From Roseiarcus sp963806935 (GTDB taxonomy: Bacteria; Pseudomonadota; Alphaproteobacteria; Rhizobiales; Beijerinckiaceae), in NCBI GenBank assembly GCA_963806935.1, contig CAWEAT010000011.1, positions 62,001 to 126,000 on the forward strand: a DNA stretch of 64,000 nt, in the 5' to 3' direction. The notes under the pieces are model-generated. The model was not told the DNA's origin and did no database searches. It saw only the letters and a list, made by a program, of their open reading frames with translations. Shown here piece by piece: positions 32,351 through 40,712 of this stretch (positions are counted from its first letter, which is position 1; every line of letters begins with the position of its first letter). The translations under genes were made by a program, and so were the position numbers.

Positions 32351-33166
32351 GCCTGGCTCTGGGCGCGCGCCTGCTCGACGAGGATCGCGGTCTCGATTTT
32401 CTCCTCCCCGCCGCTGTGTGCGCTTCGGGTCATCGCGCCGTCCTGGCCGTCGAAGCCGACCGCGACCCGTATATAGCGCTCGTCGGGGCAAATCGGCGCG
32501 GTCGCATCGAAGGCGACCCATCCCAACGCGGGAAGATTGACCTCGGCCCATTCATGCAAGCCGGCAGGGCCCGCTTCCTCTCCGGCCACGCGATAGCCGG
32601 AGATGAAGCGCGCCGGAACCCTGAGAAAGCGCGCGCAGGCGATGAAGATGTGAGCGAAGTCGCGCGCTCGACCGCGCTGCAGAGCAAAGGCCTCAACCGC
32701 GGAGCCGGCGGCGTCCTTGTCATCGGGGTGATAGGGCAACGCCTCGTGCAGCGCGCCCATCAATCGATGCATGGAGTTCGAGGGGATCGGCCGCGCCATT
32801 TGTCGCCTCTGCGGCGAAGCCGCGCAGCGCCCCGTTGACGTGAGCGAGCGGGCTCTCGCGCAGATACATCTCCGCCGGCAGCCGTTCGACTGCGCCCCGG
32901 ACCACGCCCGCCGCGTCGCTCGTCTCCACCTCGCCCGCAGCGCGGATCGCGAGGCGTTCGATAAGTCCGTGGTAGGAATAGGACATGACCGCATTGCCAT
33001 GCGCGTCCTCGCTCTGCCTCAGCGCGCCATCGGCGTCGACGTCGGTCCGCCAGCGCAGGACGTATTGGCTGTCGAACGAAAGCGGCGTCAGCCGCAGGAT
33101 CTGGTTGACCGTGCGGGCCGGCGGGGAGAAGCGGTGGATGATCTCGTGCGAAACCCTGATCCGCAT
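32347..33166 (-). CDS. Transglutaminase-like protein, frameshifted, apparently lacking the catalytic cysteine
   Basis: Member of the bacterial transglutaminase-like family that accompanies circularly permuted ATP-grasp enzymes. The N-terminal beta domain (RVSHEIIHRFSPPARTVNQI, LRLTPLSFDSQYVLRWRTDVD) is followed by the papain-like core RGRARDFAHIFIACARFLRVPARFISGYR, then LHEWAEVNLP and GWVAFDATAPICPDERYIRVAVG. The usual motif is GxCxDFAH; here an alanine stands where the nucleophilic cysteine is expected, while the His (LHEWAE) and Asp (AFDA) remain. The frame breaks near 32765-32775; each half is well conserved. It lies 21 bases after the alpha-E gene. Confidence 0.82.
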
Positions 33167-33187
33167 GTCGGGGCCACGTGGCCTTTC

Positions 33188-34147
33188 TCAGGTGAAGAGA
33201 TATTGCTCGGAGATGGTGGTCGACAGGCGCGCGTTGTCCTCGATGAACTCGGTGATGAACTCGTGCAGCCCGCCCTGGAAAATCTCGGTCATGCTCGAAC
33301 GCTCGAGCCTGGCGTACATCGCCCGCGCCTGGCGCTGGGCGACGCCGCTGCGCCCGTCTTCGCGGGCGAGCGCATCGAGCGCGCGGTCGATGCTCTCGTA
33401 GCAGGAGACGAGAGAGCGCGGCATCGCCGCCTTGAGGATCAGGAGGTCGGCGATCAGCCACGGCTTGACCCGGTCGCGATAGACCCAATGATAGGCGGTC
33501 GCAGCCGAGACCGCGCGCAGGATCGCCACCCACTGGAAGTAATCGAGCGGGCCGCCGACGGTCTCGGTCGAGGGCAGGAGCAGGTGATATTTGACGTCGA
33601 GCAGGCGCGCCGTGTTGTCGGCGCGCTCGACGAAAATGCCGAGCCGATTGAACCAGTAGGCGTCGTTGCGCAGCATCGTGCGGTAGCACGAGCCGTCGAA
33701 ATCGAGCGACGCCTTCTTCACATAGTCGAGGAAGCGCATCAGCTCCTCGCGATCGAGCGACCGATTTCGGCCGCGGGTGGTCTCGAAGCGCTTGAGCTGG
33801 AGCCAGGCGTCGTTGATCGCGGTCCATGTCTCGGCGGTGAGCGCGGTCCGCACCGCACGTCCCGCGGCGCGCGCATTCTCGAGGCAATTGCGGATCGACG
33901 ACGCATTTGAGAGGTCGAAGGTCAGGTATTCGATCGCCGCTTCCTCGTCGAGTTCGCCGTGCTTGTCGACGAAGCTGTCGTAGGCGCCGGCCGCGTTGAG
34001 GGCGCCCTCCCATTCGCCGACCTTCTCCGAGTCGGTCTTGGGCAGATATTCGAGTCGAAGCGTCGCCTCGATGGTGCGGGCGATGTAATCCGCCCGCTCC
34101 ATCGAGCGGGCGAGCCAGAACAGGTTGTCGGCGGTGCGCGCGAGCAT
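33188..34147 (-). CDS. Alpha-E domain protein
   Basis: All-helical alpha-E family protein of 319 residues that accompanies circularly permuted ATP-grasp proteins. The hallmark N-terminus MLARTADNLFWLARSMERAD is complete, and further conserved segments are NDAYWFNRLGIFVERADNTAR, LDVKYHLLLP and STTISEQYLF at the end. The ATG at 34145-34147 is chosen because the family begins exactly there. It starts five bases after the ATP-grasp stop. In comparative genomics the family is tied to an unknown peptide-tagging or peptide-synthesis pathway (ATP-grasp, alpha-E, transglutaminase, often an Anbu-type proteasome subunit). Confidence 0.92.
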   Translation of the reverse strand: MLARTADNLFWLARSMERADYIARTIEATLRLEYLPKTDSEKVGEWEGALNAAGAYDSFVDKHGELDEEAAIEYLTFDLSNASSIRNCLENARAAGRAVRTALTAETWTAINDAWLQLKRFETTRGRNRSLDREELMRFLDYVKKASLDFDGSCYRTMLRNDAYWFNRLGIFVERADNTARLLDVKYHLLLPSTETVGGPLDYFQWVAILRAVSAATAYHWVYRDRVKPWLIADLLILKAAMPRSLVSCYESIDRALDALAREDGRSGVAQRQARAMYARLERSSMTEIFQGGLHEFITEFIEDNARLSTTISEQYLFT

Positions 34148-34152
34148 CGAGG

Positions 34153-35583
34153 TCAGGCCTGGCCTTCCAGGTCGTCGACGATCCAGGTGTCCTTGGTCCC
34201 GCCGCCCTGGCTCGAGTTGACGACCAGCGAACCCTCCTTCAGCGCGACACGGGTAAGGCCGCCTGGCACGATGCGCACGCCGTCCGAGCCCGAGAGCACA
34301 AACGGCCTCAAGTCCACATGGCGCGGCGACACGCCGCTCTCGAACGAGGCCGGACAGGTCGAGAGCGCCAGCGTCGGCTGGGCGATATAGTTGTTCGGAT
34401 CGGCCATGATCTTGGCTCCGAACTGCTCGCGCTGGGCGGCGCTTGCGTGCGGGCCGACCAGCATACCGTAACCGCCCGACCCGTTGACCTCCTTGACCAC
34501 GAGTTGGTCGAGGCGCTCCATGACGTATTTCAGCGACGCGGGCTCCCGGCAACGATAGGTTGGCACATTTTTGAGCAGCGGCTCCTCGGAAAGATAGAAC
34601 CGGATGAGGTCCGGTATATAGCTGTAAATCGCTTTATCGTCGGCAATTCCGGTGCCGATTGCGTTTGCAATCGTCACATTGCCAGCCAAATAGGCGCCGA
34701 CGAGTCCCGGCACGCCCAAAACCGAGGCTGGATTGAAGACCAGGGGATCGAGAAAATCATCGTCGACCCGCCGGTAGATCACATCAACCCGGCGCGGCCC
34801 GAGCGTGGTTCGCATGAACACCTGGTCGTCGTCGACGAACAGGTCACGGCCCTCGACCAGTTCGACGCCGAGCTTATCGGCAAGGAACGAGTGCTCATAA
34901 TAGGCCGAATTGAACGCGCCCGGAGTCAGGATCACGATTGTCGCCTCGCCGCCGTTCTGCCGCGGCGCTACCGAGCGCAGGCAGGCGAGCAATTGGTCCG
35001 GATAATCGTCGACCGGGGCGACGGCGTGGCGCGCAAACAGGTCCGGCAGGAGGCGCATCGTTACTTCGCGGTTCTCGAGCATGTACGACACGCCCGACGG
35101 CGTGCGAGCGTTGTCTTCGAGGACGTAGAATTCCTCGTCGTCCACCCGCACGATATCGATGCCGGCGATGTGGACCCAGATGTCGTGGGGCGCGCTCCAG
35201 CCGATCATTTCCGGCCGATAGAACGGGTTGCGCACGATCAATTCGTGCGGAACGATCTTCTCCTTGAGGATCGCGCGCGGCCCGTAGACGTCCTTGAGGA
35301 AGAGGTTGAGCGCTTTCGCCCGCTGGGTGAGACCGGCCTCGAGCTTGCGCCACTCGGCGCGCGAGATGAGGCGCGGCACGATGTCGAATGGAATGAGCCG
35401 CTCGGCAGCGTCCTTGTCGCCGTAGACGCCAAAGGTGATGCCGATCCGGCGGAACATGAATTCGGCCTGGGCGCGGCGCGAGGCGAGGAGCTCGGGCGGC
35501 GTCTCGTCAAGCCAGCGCGCGACCTGATGATAGAGCGGCCTCGTCGGACCGCCGGCAATCCCCATCTCGTCGAACGCCGCCAT
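34153..35583 (-). CDS. Circularly permuted ATP-grasp family protein
   Basis: Protein of 476 residues, first in a four-gene operon. Conserved segments include FRRIGITFGVYGD, ERLIPFDIVPRLI, PYxRPEMIG-type FYRPEMIGW, YVLEDNARTPSGVSYMLENR, and the ATP-binding LVVKEVNGSGGYGMLVGP near residue 375, then YIAQPTLALSTCPAS and DLRPFVLSG. These match the circularly permuted ATP-grasp type 2 group, inferred to form peptide (carboxylate-amine) bonds, though no reaction is proven for most members. The following alpha-E gene is only five bases away. Confidence 0.92.
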   Translation of the reverse strand: MAAFDEMGIAGGPTRPLYHQVARWLDETPPELLASRRAQAEFMFRRIGITFGVYGDKDAAERLIPFDIVPRLISRAEWRKLEAGLTQRAKALNLFLKDVYGPRAILKEKIVPHELIVRNPFYRPEMIGWSAPHDIWVHIAGIDIVRVDDEEFYVLEDNARTPSGVSYMLENREVTMRLLPDLFARHAVAPVDDYPDQLLACLRSVAPRQNGGEATIVILTPGAFNSAYYEHSFLADKLGVELVEGRDLFVDDDQVFMRTTLGPRRVDVIYRRVDDDFLDPLVFNPASVLGVPGLVGAYLAGNVTIANAIGTGIADDKAIYSYIPDLIRFYLSEEPLLKNVPTYRCREPASLKYVMERLDQLVVKEVNGSGGYGMLVGPHASAAQREQFGAKIMADPNNYIAQPTLALSTCPASFESGVSPRHVDLRPFVLSGSDGVRIVPGGLTRVALKEGSLVVNSSQGGGTKDTWIVDDLEGQA

Positions 35584-35615
35584 TCCGCCTGCCCAAACCT
35601 CAGAAATGAACGCCG

Positions 35616-36329
35616 TCAGGCTCGAACGACGCTTCGCCTCGGTAATTCACCAGTCGCAACTTCCGTGCCGCCGCCGCCGCGAGCGCGGCTCAGCGCCGCG
35701 GCGCCGGGCATCGCGACGGACGCCGGCCAAGCGCCGAAATTGCCCTCGATCTGGAGAGCTTCGGCCAGCCGCAGCCGAAACGCCTCGCGCGAAACCTCGA
35801 CCGCGCCGAGGCTCGCAAGGTGCTCAGTCGAGAATTGCGCGTCGAGCAGCCGGAAACCTCCGAGATTAAGGCGCGCGAACAGATGCACGAGCGCAACCTT
35901 CGACGCGTCGCGGGCGCGATGGAACATGCTTTCGCCGAAAAAGGCGCCGCGCAGGCTCACGCCATAAAGGCCGCCGACCAGCTGATCGCCATCGTAAACC
36001 TCGAGCGAATGGGCGTGGCCGGCGGCGTGCAATTCGCAATAGAGCCGCACGATCTCGTCGTTGATCCAGGTCTTCTCGCGCTCCGCGCAGGCCCGCACAA
36101 CCGCCTCGAACGCACGGTCGGCCACGACCCTGTATCGGTCCGCCCGCACTGTCTTTGCGAGGCTCCGCGAGACAACAAGCCCATCAAGCGGGAAGATTCC
36201 GCGCTCGTGCGGCTCGACCCAGAACAATTCCTTGGCGTCGCGGCTCTCGGCCATCGGAAAGACGCCGATCGAATAGGCCCTGAGCAGGATGTCCGCCGTC
36301 AGCTCGAATTTTCGCGGCGCGGTTTTCAT
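35616..36329 (-). CDS. aat: Leucyl/phenylalanyl-tRNA--protein transferase
   Basis: N-degron enzyme adding Leu or Phe from aminoacyl-tRNA to proteins with N-terminal Arg or Lys, marking them for ClpS/ClpAP. Family motifs LLRAYSIGVFPMAESRD, LFWVEPHERGIFPLDGL, TWINDEIVRLYCELHAAGHAHSLEV, GGLYGVSLRGAFFGESMF and LLDAQFSTEHLASLGAVEVSR are all visible. 237 residues including a Gly/Arg-rich tail of about 25. The ATG at 36327-36329 is chosen because the family starts close to it; in-frame sequence upstream crosses the NikR operator. It diverges from nikR. Confidence 0.93.
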   Translation of the reverse strand: MKTAPRKFELTADILLRAYSIGVFPMAESRDAKELFWVEPHERGIFPLDGLVVSRSLAKTVRADRYRVVADRAFEAVVRACAEREKTWINDEIVRLYCELHAAGHAHSLEVYDGDQLVGGLYGVSLRGAFFGESMFHRARDASKVALVHLFARLNLGGFRLLDAQFSTEHLASLGAVEVSREAFRLRLAEALQIEGNFGAWPASVAMPGAAALSRARGGGGTEVATGELPRRSVVRA

Positions 36330-36420
36330 GCCCGCAATCGTGGAACCGTCCGCGCAGGCCGTCAAGCGCCAGCGCGCCCGTCGCGGGCAGGACTTGATCT
36401 TGCCCTGCGTCGTCGCCTGT

Positions 36421-36448
36421 GTATGCTGATCTTCCAAGAACGTCATAC
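36421..36448. promoter_or_regulatory. NikR operator
   Basis: GTATGC, a 16-base spacer, then TCATAC: one mismatch from the Escherichia coli-type NikR recognition site GTATGA-N16-TCATAC, with the exact spacing. It ends 18 bases before the nikR GTG and lies in the divergent aat-nikR region, so it should repress nikR and the downstream nickel permease when nickel is sufficient. Confidence 0.85.
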
Positions 36449-36466
36449 CTTTCGGGAAGCGCATCC

Positions 36467-36934
36467 GTGGAGCGGATCACGATCAGCGTCTCCGACGAAT
36501 TCGCCGCCGAGCTCGCTGCGTTCATGGAGAGCGAGCGGTACGACAACCGCTCCGAAGCCGTGCGCGATCTCGCGCGCCTCGGCCTCAAGCGCGCCCGCAT
36601 CGATCAGAGCCTTTCCGGCGATTGCGTCGCGACGCTCTCCTATGTCTTCAACCACCACGCCCGCGAGCTGGCGAAGCGGCTGACCGACGTGCATCACGAG
36701 CATCATGGCCATCAGGTCGCGACGATGCACGTCCATCTCGACCATGACAGCTGTCTTGAGGTCGCCGTGCTTCGCGGCGAAGCCGCAAAGATTCGCGAAT
36801 TCGCGAAAACGATCATCGCCGAGCGGGGCGTCACCCACGGCCAGGTCAGTTTCGTGCCCGTCTCGATCGATACGGCGACGCACGAACATGGCGGCGCCTC
36901 GCACAGACATGCGCACACCCATCCGAAAATCTAA
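36467..36934 (+). CDS. nikR: Nickel-responsive regulator NikR
   Basis: Ribbon-helix-helix repressor controlled by nickel, 155 residues. The N-terminal RHH domain (VERITISVSDEFAAELAAFM) is followed by the ACT-like metal-binding domain, in which HQVATMHVHLDHDSCLEVAVL carries the high-affinity site ligands (His, His, His, Cys) seen in the E. coli protein. The C-terminus has an extra His-rich tail (HEHGGASHRHAHTHP) that may bind further metal. Start is GTG (36467-36469) with GGGAAG upstream. An upstream in-frame ATG (36419) lies before the operator and is rejected. The NiCoT permease follows after 36 bases, so both should be controlled by the NikR box. Confidence 0.95.
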   Translation: MERITISVSDEFAAELAAFMESERYDNRSEAVRDLARLGLKRARIDQSLSGDCVATLSYVFNHHARELAKRLTDVHHEHHGHQVATMHVHLDHDSCLEVAVLRGEAAKIREFAKTIIAERGVTHGQVSFVPVSIDTATHEHGGASHRHAHTHPKI

Positions 36935-36970
36935 CCTCGACCAATCGGCGGCATGAAGTTAGGGGAAGCC

Positions 36971-38038
36971 ATGCTCAACGACGCGGTGTCCAAGCTCTTC
37001 AGCGACGGCGGCGCCAGTCTGCGCGCTAGGATTATCGGGATCTATGTCCTGCTGATCGGGGCGAATGTCGCCGCCTGGCTTTGGGCCCTGTCGGCCTTTC
37101 GCAACTACCCGATCCTGCTCGGCACGGCGATGCTCGCTTACACATTCGGTCTGCGCCACGCGTTCGACGCCGACCATATCGCCGCCATCGACAACGTCAC
37201 CCGCAAGCTGATGCAGGAAGGCAAGCGACCGGTCGCGGCCGGCTTTTTCTTTTCCCTCGGCCACTCGACGATCGTAGTCCTGCTTTCGATCGCGATCGCC
37301 ATCACGGCCACCGCGCTCCAGTCGAGGTTCGAGAATTTCAGGACGATCGGCGGCGTGGTCGGCACGCTGGTGTCGGCGACGTTTCTGTTCGCCATCGCCA
37401 TCGCCAATATTCTCGTCCTCGTTTCGATTTACCGCACTTTTCGAACCGTGAAGAGCGGCGGCAATTTCGTCGACGAGGACCTCGATCTCATGCTGTCGAA
37501 GCGCGGGTTCATGGGGCGCGTCCTGCGCCGCTTTTTCCACCTGATCGAGCGAAGCTGGCACATGTATCCGCTCGGCGTGCTGTTCGGCCTTGGCTTCGAC
37601 ACGGCGACCGAAGTCGGCCTGCTCGGCATCTCGGCGGCTCAGGCCGCGCAGGGCATGTCGATCTGGTCGATTCTCGTCTTTCCGGCGCTGTTCACCGCCG
37701 GCATGTCATTGATGGATACGACCGATAGCGTGCTGATGGTCGGAGCGTACGGCTGGGCTTTCGTCAAGCCGATCCGGAAGCTCTACTACAACCTGACGAT
37801 TACAGCCGTCTCGGTCATCGTCGCCGTCGTCGTAGGCGGGCTCGAAGTGCTCAACCTGATCGGCGATCAGCTCGGCCTCACCGATGGCGGCGGCTTCTGG
37901 GGCGCGATCGGGGCGATCAACGACAATTTCGGCATTCTCGGCTACATCGTTGTCGGGATCTTTGTGCTGAGCTGGCTGATCTCATTCCTCATCTACCGCG
38001 CCAAGGGTTACGACGAGATCGAGGTCGCGACGAGCTAA
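36971..38038 (+). CDS. Nickel/cobalt permease, NiCoT (HoxN/NixA) family
   Basis: High-affinity inner-membrane importer for nickel or cobalt with about eight helices. The signature RHAFDADHIAAIDN in helix 2 is intact, as are FFSLGHSTIVV, GVLFGLGFDTATEVGLL and the LFTAGMSLMDTTDSVLM segment. 355 residues. I chose the ATG at 36971 because AGGGGA sits a few bases before it; an ATG at 36953 is in frame but lacks a ribosome site. Directly after nikR, so nickel is the likely cargo. The C-terminus matches the gene remnant at 40713-40905, which shows there was once a second copy nearby. Confidence 0.92.
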   Translation: MLNDAVSKLFSDGGASLRARIIGIYVLLIGANVAAWLWALSAFRNYPILLGTAMLAYTFGLRHAFDADHIAAIDNVTRKLMQEGKRPVAAGFFFSLGHSTIVVLLSIAIAITATALQSRFENFRTIGGVVGTLVSATFLFAIAIANILVLVSIYRTFRTVKSGGNFVDEDLDLMLSKRGFMGRVLRRFFHLIERSWHMYPLGVLFGLGFDTATEVGLLGISAAQAAQGMSIWSILVFPALFTAGMSLMDTTDSVLMVGAYGWAFVKPIRKLYYNLTITAVSVIVAVVVGGLEVLNLIGDQLGLTDGGGFWGAIGAINDNFGILGYIVVGIFVLSWLISFLIYRAKGYDEIEVATS

Positions 38039-38118
38039 CGGCGTCTACGCGGCGGCTCCCCCGTCGGGCGCCCCTTATCCGGCGGCTGCGCTACCCCCGA
38101 GCCGTGAGGTGAGCAAGG

Positions 38119-38745
38119 CTAAGCGCCGGCGCGTTCCGGCGGCCGCAGGATCCGCTTGGGCCACGCGGTCCACGCCATTCCGGCGATCGCCGCGAGCACC
38201 GCTGCAGCGAAACCAGCGGTGGGCGGGTGCGAGGGAATTTCCCTCCAGCGAGGAAAGATGATTTGGTTAGTGTTGAATGGCTCGTCGCTGAAGCGGCAAA
38301 GGCTCAGTGAAGCGCCGTTGGCCAGCATCTCCGTCTCGATCCTGCCAATGAGCGCACCGACCGCGTCGTGATCGACGCCCGGCGCCTTGCGCAGATGCAG
38401 GAGAAGGGCCTGCGCGGCCGCGAGATAGGCATGGGCGCATTCGTTGAATGGGCTCGACTCATCCGCGATGCTGCCGGGAACAACCCCCCACAGGCAGGCG
38501 AAGGACTGGAGGTTCAGATAGTCCTCCAACCGCCACGTGGTCATGTCGAGCCCGATCTGGCTCCCGGCCAGCGCGCGAATGCTGGACAAATTGTCGGCGA
38601 TCACCGCCATCTGGCCGTGCGTAAGGCTGGGTATGGCGATTCCAGTGGGAGGCGGTCCGCCGCTCGCGGGAATCCGATGCGCTTCGCTTGGCGACGTCAA
38701 GAGCAGGGCGATGACCGCGGCCAATGCGGAGAGGAGGCGGATCAC
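38119..38745 (-). CDS. Membrane-anchored protein of unknown function in the cobalt/cobalamin operon
   Basis: 208 residues. N-terminal signal peptide or anchor (RLLSALAAVIALLLTSPSEA), a soluble helical part with MTTWRLEDYLNLQSFACLWGV and SSPFNECAHAYLAAAQALLL, and a C-terminal helix (GFAAAVLAAIAGMAWTAW) before a basic tail. Two or three cysteines and scattered His may matter for metal, but no known motif is evident. Start is GTG (38743-38745), overlapping the phosphatase stop as GTGA. It is fourth in the cbtB-cbtA-phosphatase operon under the cobalamin riboswitch, which suggests a role in cobalt handling. It converges with the NiCoT gene over 80 bases. Confidence 0.7.
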   Translation of the reverse strand: MIRLLSALAAVIALLLTSPSEAHRIPASGGPPPTGIAIPSLTHGQMAVIADNLSSIRALAGSQIGLDMTTWRLEDYLNLQSFACLWGVVPGSIADESSPFNECAHAYLAAAQALLLHLRKAPGVDHDAVGALIGRIETEMLANGASLSLCRFSDEPFNTNQIIFPRWREIPSHPPTAGFAAAVLAAIAGMAWTAWPKRILRPPERAGA

Positions 38746-39317
38746 GACCGCGGTCCCAAGGCGCCGAGCGCGGCCAGGTTCCAGCGTCCGGCGTGACCGG
38801 TTAGCCGCGCAACCCAGAGCGGCGCGACATCGATCCGCCAAAAGGCCGACGAACCGGCGCCCAGAGCGCTCACGATCGCGGCGCGAACGACCGCGGCGTG
38901 CGTGACGGCCAGCGTTGCGCCTCGCCGCGTCAGCGAACGGTCAAGCCAGACGCTTGCCCGCTCGATCAGCGCGGCGAGCGACTCGCCGCCATGCGGCGCA
39001 GCGATGGGATCGCCGAGCCATGCCGCGAACTCTTCCGGCTCTTGTGCGGCGACATCAGCCACTGCGAGACCGCGCCAACGTCCATAGTCGCAATCCCTCA
39101 GCGCGTTCTCGACGTCAGCCTTGAGACCAAGGGTCACTGCCGTCTCGTGCGCGGCGCGGGAGGGAGAGGTTAGCACGCTGCCATAGGATCGGAGCCGTCC
39201 TCTTAACGCATCGAGAGTGGCGACTGCGGACGCTTCGAGCGCCTCGTCATCAGGAAAGCGCGCGGCCCGGGTCGCTGACGAAGCGCCGTGCGCGAGGAGG
39301 TCAAGACGGACAGTCAT
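38742..39317 (-). CDS. Histidine phosphatase family protein (CobC-like context)
   Basis: Short phosphoglycerate-mutase-like phosphatase, 191 residues. The N-terminal motif that is normally RHG reads LLAHGASSAT, so the Arg beside the catalytic His is Ala. Later motifs are present in weak form (DCDYGRWRGL with the acidic region, PHGGESLAAL, and the second His in LAVTHAAVVRAAI). Such proteins are found next to cbtA in alphaproteobacteria and may relate to alpha-ribazole phosphate removal (CobC), but the changed RHG suggests altered or no catalysis. It starts 16 bases after cbtA and is coupled to the next gene by a GTGA overlap. Confidence 0.8.
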   Translation of the reverse strand: MTVRLDLLAHGASSATRAARFPDDEALEASAVATLDALRGRLRSYGSVLTSPSRAAHETAVTLGLKADVENALRDCDYGRWRGLAVADVAAQEPEEFAAWLGDPIAAPHGGESLAALIERASVWLDRSLTRRGATLAVTHAAVVRAAIVSALGAGSSAFWRIDVAPLWVARLTGHAGRWNLAALGALGPRS

Positions 39318-39333
39318 GACCCGCGCGCCTGGC

Positions 39334-40119
39334 TCAGGCCGTCCGGAGCCTCGTTTGCTTTGCCGAAGCGAAATCGTGCTCGACCCACGCCCCGAAGCCG
39401 AGTCCGATTACCGTCCACATGATCGCTTGTGCGCCGAGGGAGGCCATGCGGAACTGCCAGAGCACCACGGCGGGGAAGCCGTCCGGCACCTCGTTCAGCG
39501 GGGGCATCGCAAACGCGAAAATGACCACCGCGACGACATAGACCGCCGCCCCGATCAGCGTTGCGTTCCACGAGCCGTGCTCAGCAACGAGGCGGTTCCG
39601 GACATTCCAGGCGGCGATCATCGAGGCCAGTGACAAGAGAATCATCCCGAAGTAGATCGCAGTGCGCATCCCAATCGAGTCGGGGTTGCCGATCGAGGGC
39701 GGATTGGCCGGATATTTGAGGATCGGGACGGCGTAAACGGCGATGAAGCCGCTGAGCGCCAGCACTGCTGCGGTCAAGCGGGGACTCCAATCGCCGATCC
39801 GGCCGTAGCAGATGGCGAAAGCCAGCGCGAACAAACCTCCGAAGGCGACATTGTAGGTCATAGCCCCGGTAAAGAGACCGATGCCGCCTTGAACGGCTCG
39901 GCTCACGAGCTCCGGCTCTTCAACGATCGGACCCGGGTTTTCGCCTTTCGCCACCGCAGCGTCGTGCTCGGCCTTCGCTTTCGCCTCGTCCATCGCGCTC
40001 TCAAAGGCGATGGCCTTGTCGACCGCAGGCTCACCCATCGTTTTCAATATGCCGAAAGCGAGCAGGCCGGCGACGAACCCGACGATCATTCCCCGCCACA
40101 ACAAAGATCCGGTTGTCAT
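39334..40119 (-). CDS. cbtA: Cobalt transporter subunit CbtA
   Basis: Inner-membrane protein of 261 residues with about five or six helices (GMIVGFVAGLLAFGILKTMG at the start, then GIGLFTGAMTYNVAFGGLFAL, WSPRLTAAVLALSGFIAVYAVPILKYPANPP). The segment with PANPPSIGNPDSIGMRTAIYF is characteristic of CbtA. Between helices 1 and 2 is a charged loop rich in Ala, Glu and Lys. CbtA and CbtB are predicted cobalt importers that are regulated by cobalamin riboswitches; the mechanism is not fully proven. cbtB lies 118 bases upstream. Confidence 0.92.
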   Translation of the reverse strand: MTTGSLLWRGMIVGFVAGLLAFGILKTMGEPAVDKAIAFESAMDEAKAKAEHDAAVAKGENPGPIVEEPELVSRAVQGGIGLFTGAMTYNVAFGGLFALAFAICYGRIGDWSPRLTAAVLALSGFIAVYAVPILKYPANPPSIGNPDSIGMRTAIYFGMILLSLASMIAAWNVRNRLVAEHGSWNATLIGAAVYVVAVVIFAFAMPPLNEVPDGFPAVVLWQFRMASLGAQAIMWTVIGLGFGAWVEHDFASAKQTRLRTA

Positions 40120-40237
40120 CGTATTGATCCTCGATCCAAGCCGGCCCTGGCGCGGTCATAGACCGGGCCGTCGCGGGGCGAAGCCAACGCATGTCTTCCC
40201 GATAAAAAGCACGCCCGACGTGGGCCCGCTTACGCTG

Positions 40238-40450
40238 TCAGTGGCAGGGGAAGCCGAGCAGATGGCGGCTGTCGTGCACGAATTCGTGCACGTACATGCC
40301 CTTGAAAATCGAGGTCGCGCCCTGTTCGGCGCCGACGAAATAGACGCCGAGCAAACAAATAAGACCCGCGAAGATGACCCACGGGAGAACGTCCTTGACC
40401 GGAATCGCGGCGACGCCAGCAGTCGGCGCGAGATTTGTGGCGGTGGTCAT
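40238..40450 (-). CDS. cbtB: Cobalt transporter subunit CbtB
   Basis: Small one-helix protein, 70 residues. The helix (VLPWVIFAGLICLLGVYFVG) is followed by the typical His-rich end VHEFVHDSRHLLGFPCH, a probable cobalt-binding tail. ATG at 40448-40450 with GAGGAG about eleven bases upstream. An in-frame extension to 40630 is false because it reads through the riboswitch. The gene is the first under the cobalamin riboswitch. Confidence 0.93.
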   Translation of the reverse strand: MTTATNLAPTAGVAAIPVKDVLPWVIFAGLICLLGVYFVGAEQGATSIFKGMYVHEFVHDSRHLLGFPCH

Positions 40451-40507
40451 CGAATCACAACTCCTCAGGGAATTCGCGTCCCCATGCGAGAACTCGCTTA
40501 GCCTCAG

Positions 40508-40632
40508 GAGCAGGTCTGACTTTCGGCCGAGGAGCCGATCACAGTGGCGCGACCGCATCGGATTTCCACCGATTTCTGCGCTTGAGGCATTGCGCGCAGA
40601 AGATGATACCCGGAACCGGCACGGTGTCAAAT
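40508..40632 (-). promoter_or_regulatory. Cobalamin riboswitch upstream of cbtBA
   Basis: On the minus strand the segment reads, in order, ACCGTGCCGGTTCCGGG near its 5' end, GGTGGAAATCCGATGCGG in the middle, CGCGCCACTGTGA (the core CCACTGT), and AAGTCAGACCTGC, the B12 box, at 40510-40523. These are the conserved elements of the alphaproteobacterial cobalamin riboswitch in correct order and spacing. The cbtB start is about 58 bases downstream, so binding of adenosylcobalamin should shut off the cbtB-cbtA-phosphatase-membrane protein operon. Confidence 0.9.
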
Positions 40633-40712
40633 TCCTGCCCCGGATCGCTGTGCCCGATCAAAGAGCTTAGCGCGGCCCGTAAGAGCACGCCGCCCGCAGG
40701 TTCAGTCGCGGC

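Noticed and set aside
40451..40630. Longer N-terminus for CbtB
   Set aside because: It would translate the cobalamin riboswitch; CbtB is normally about 60-70 residues.
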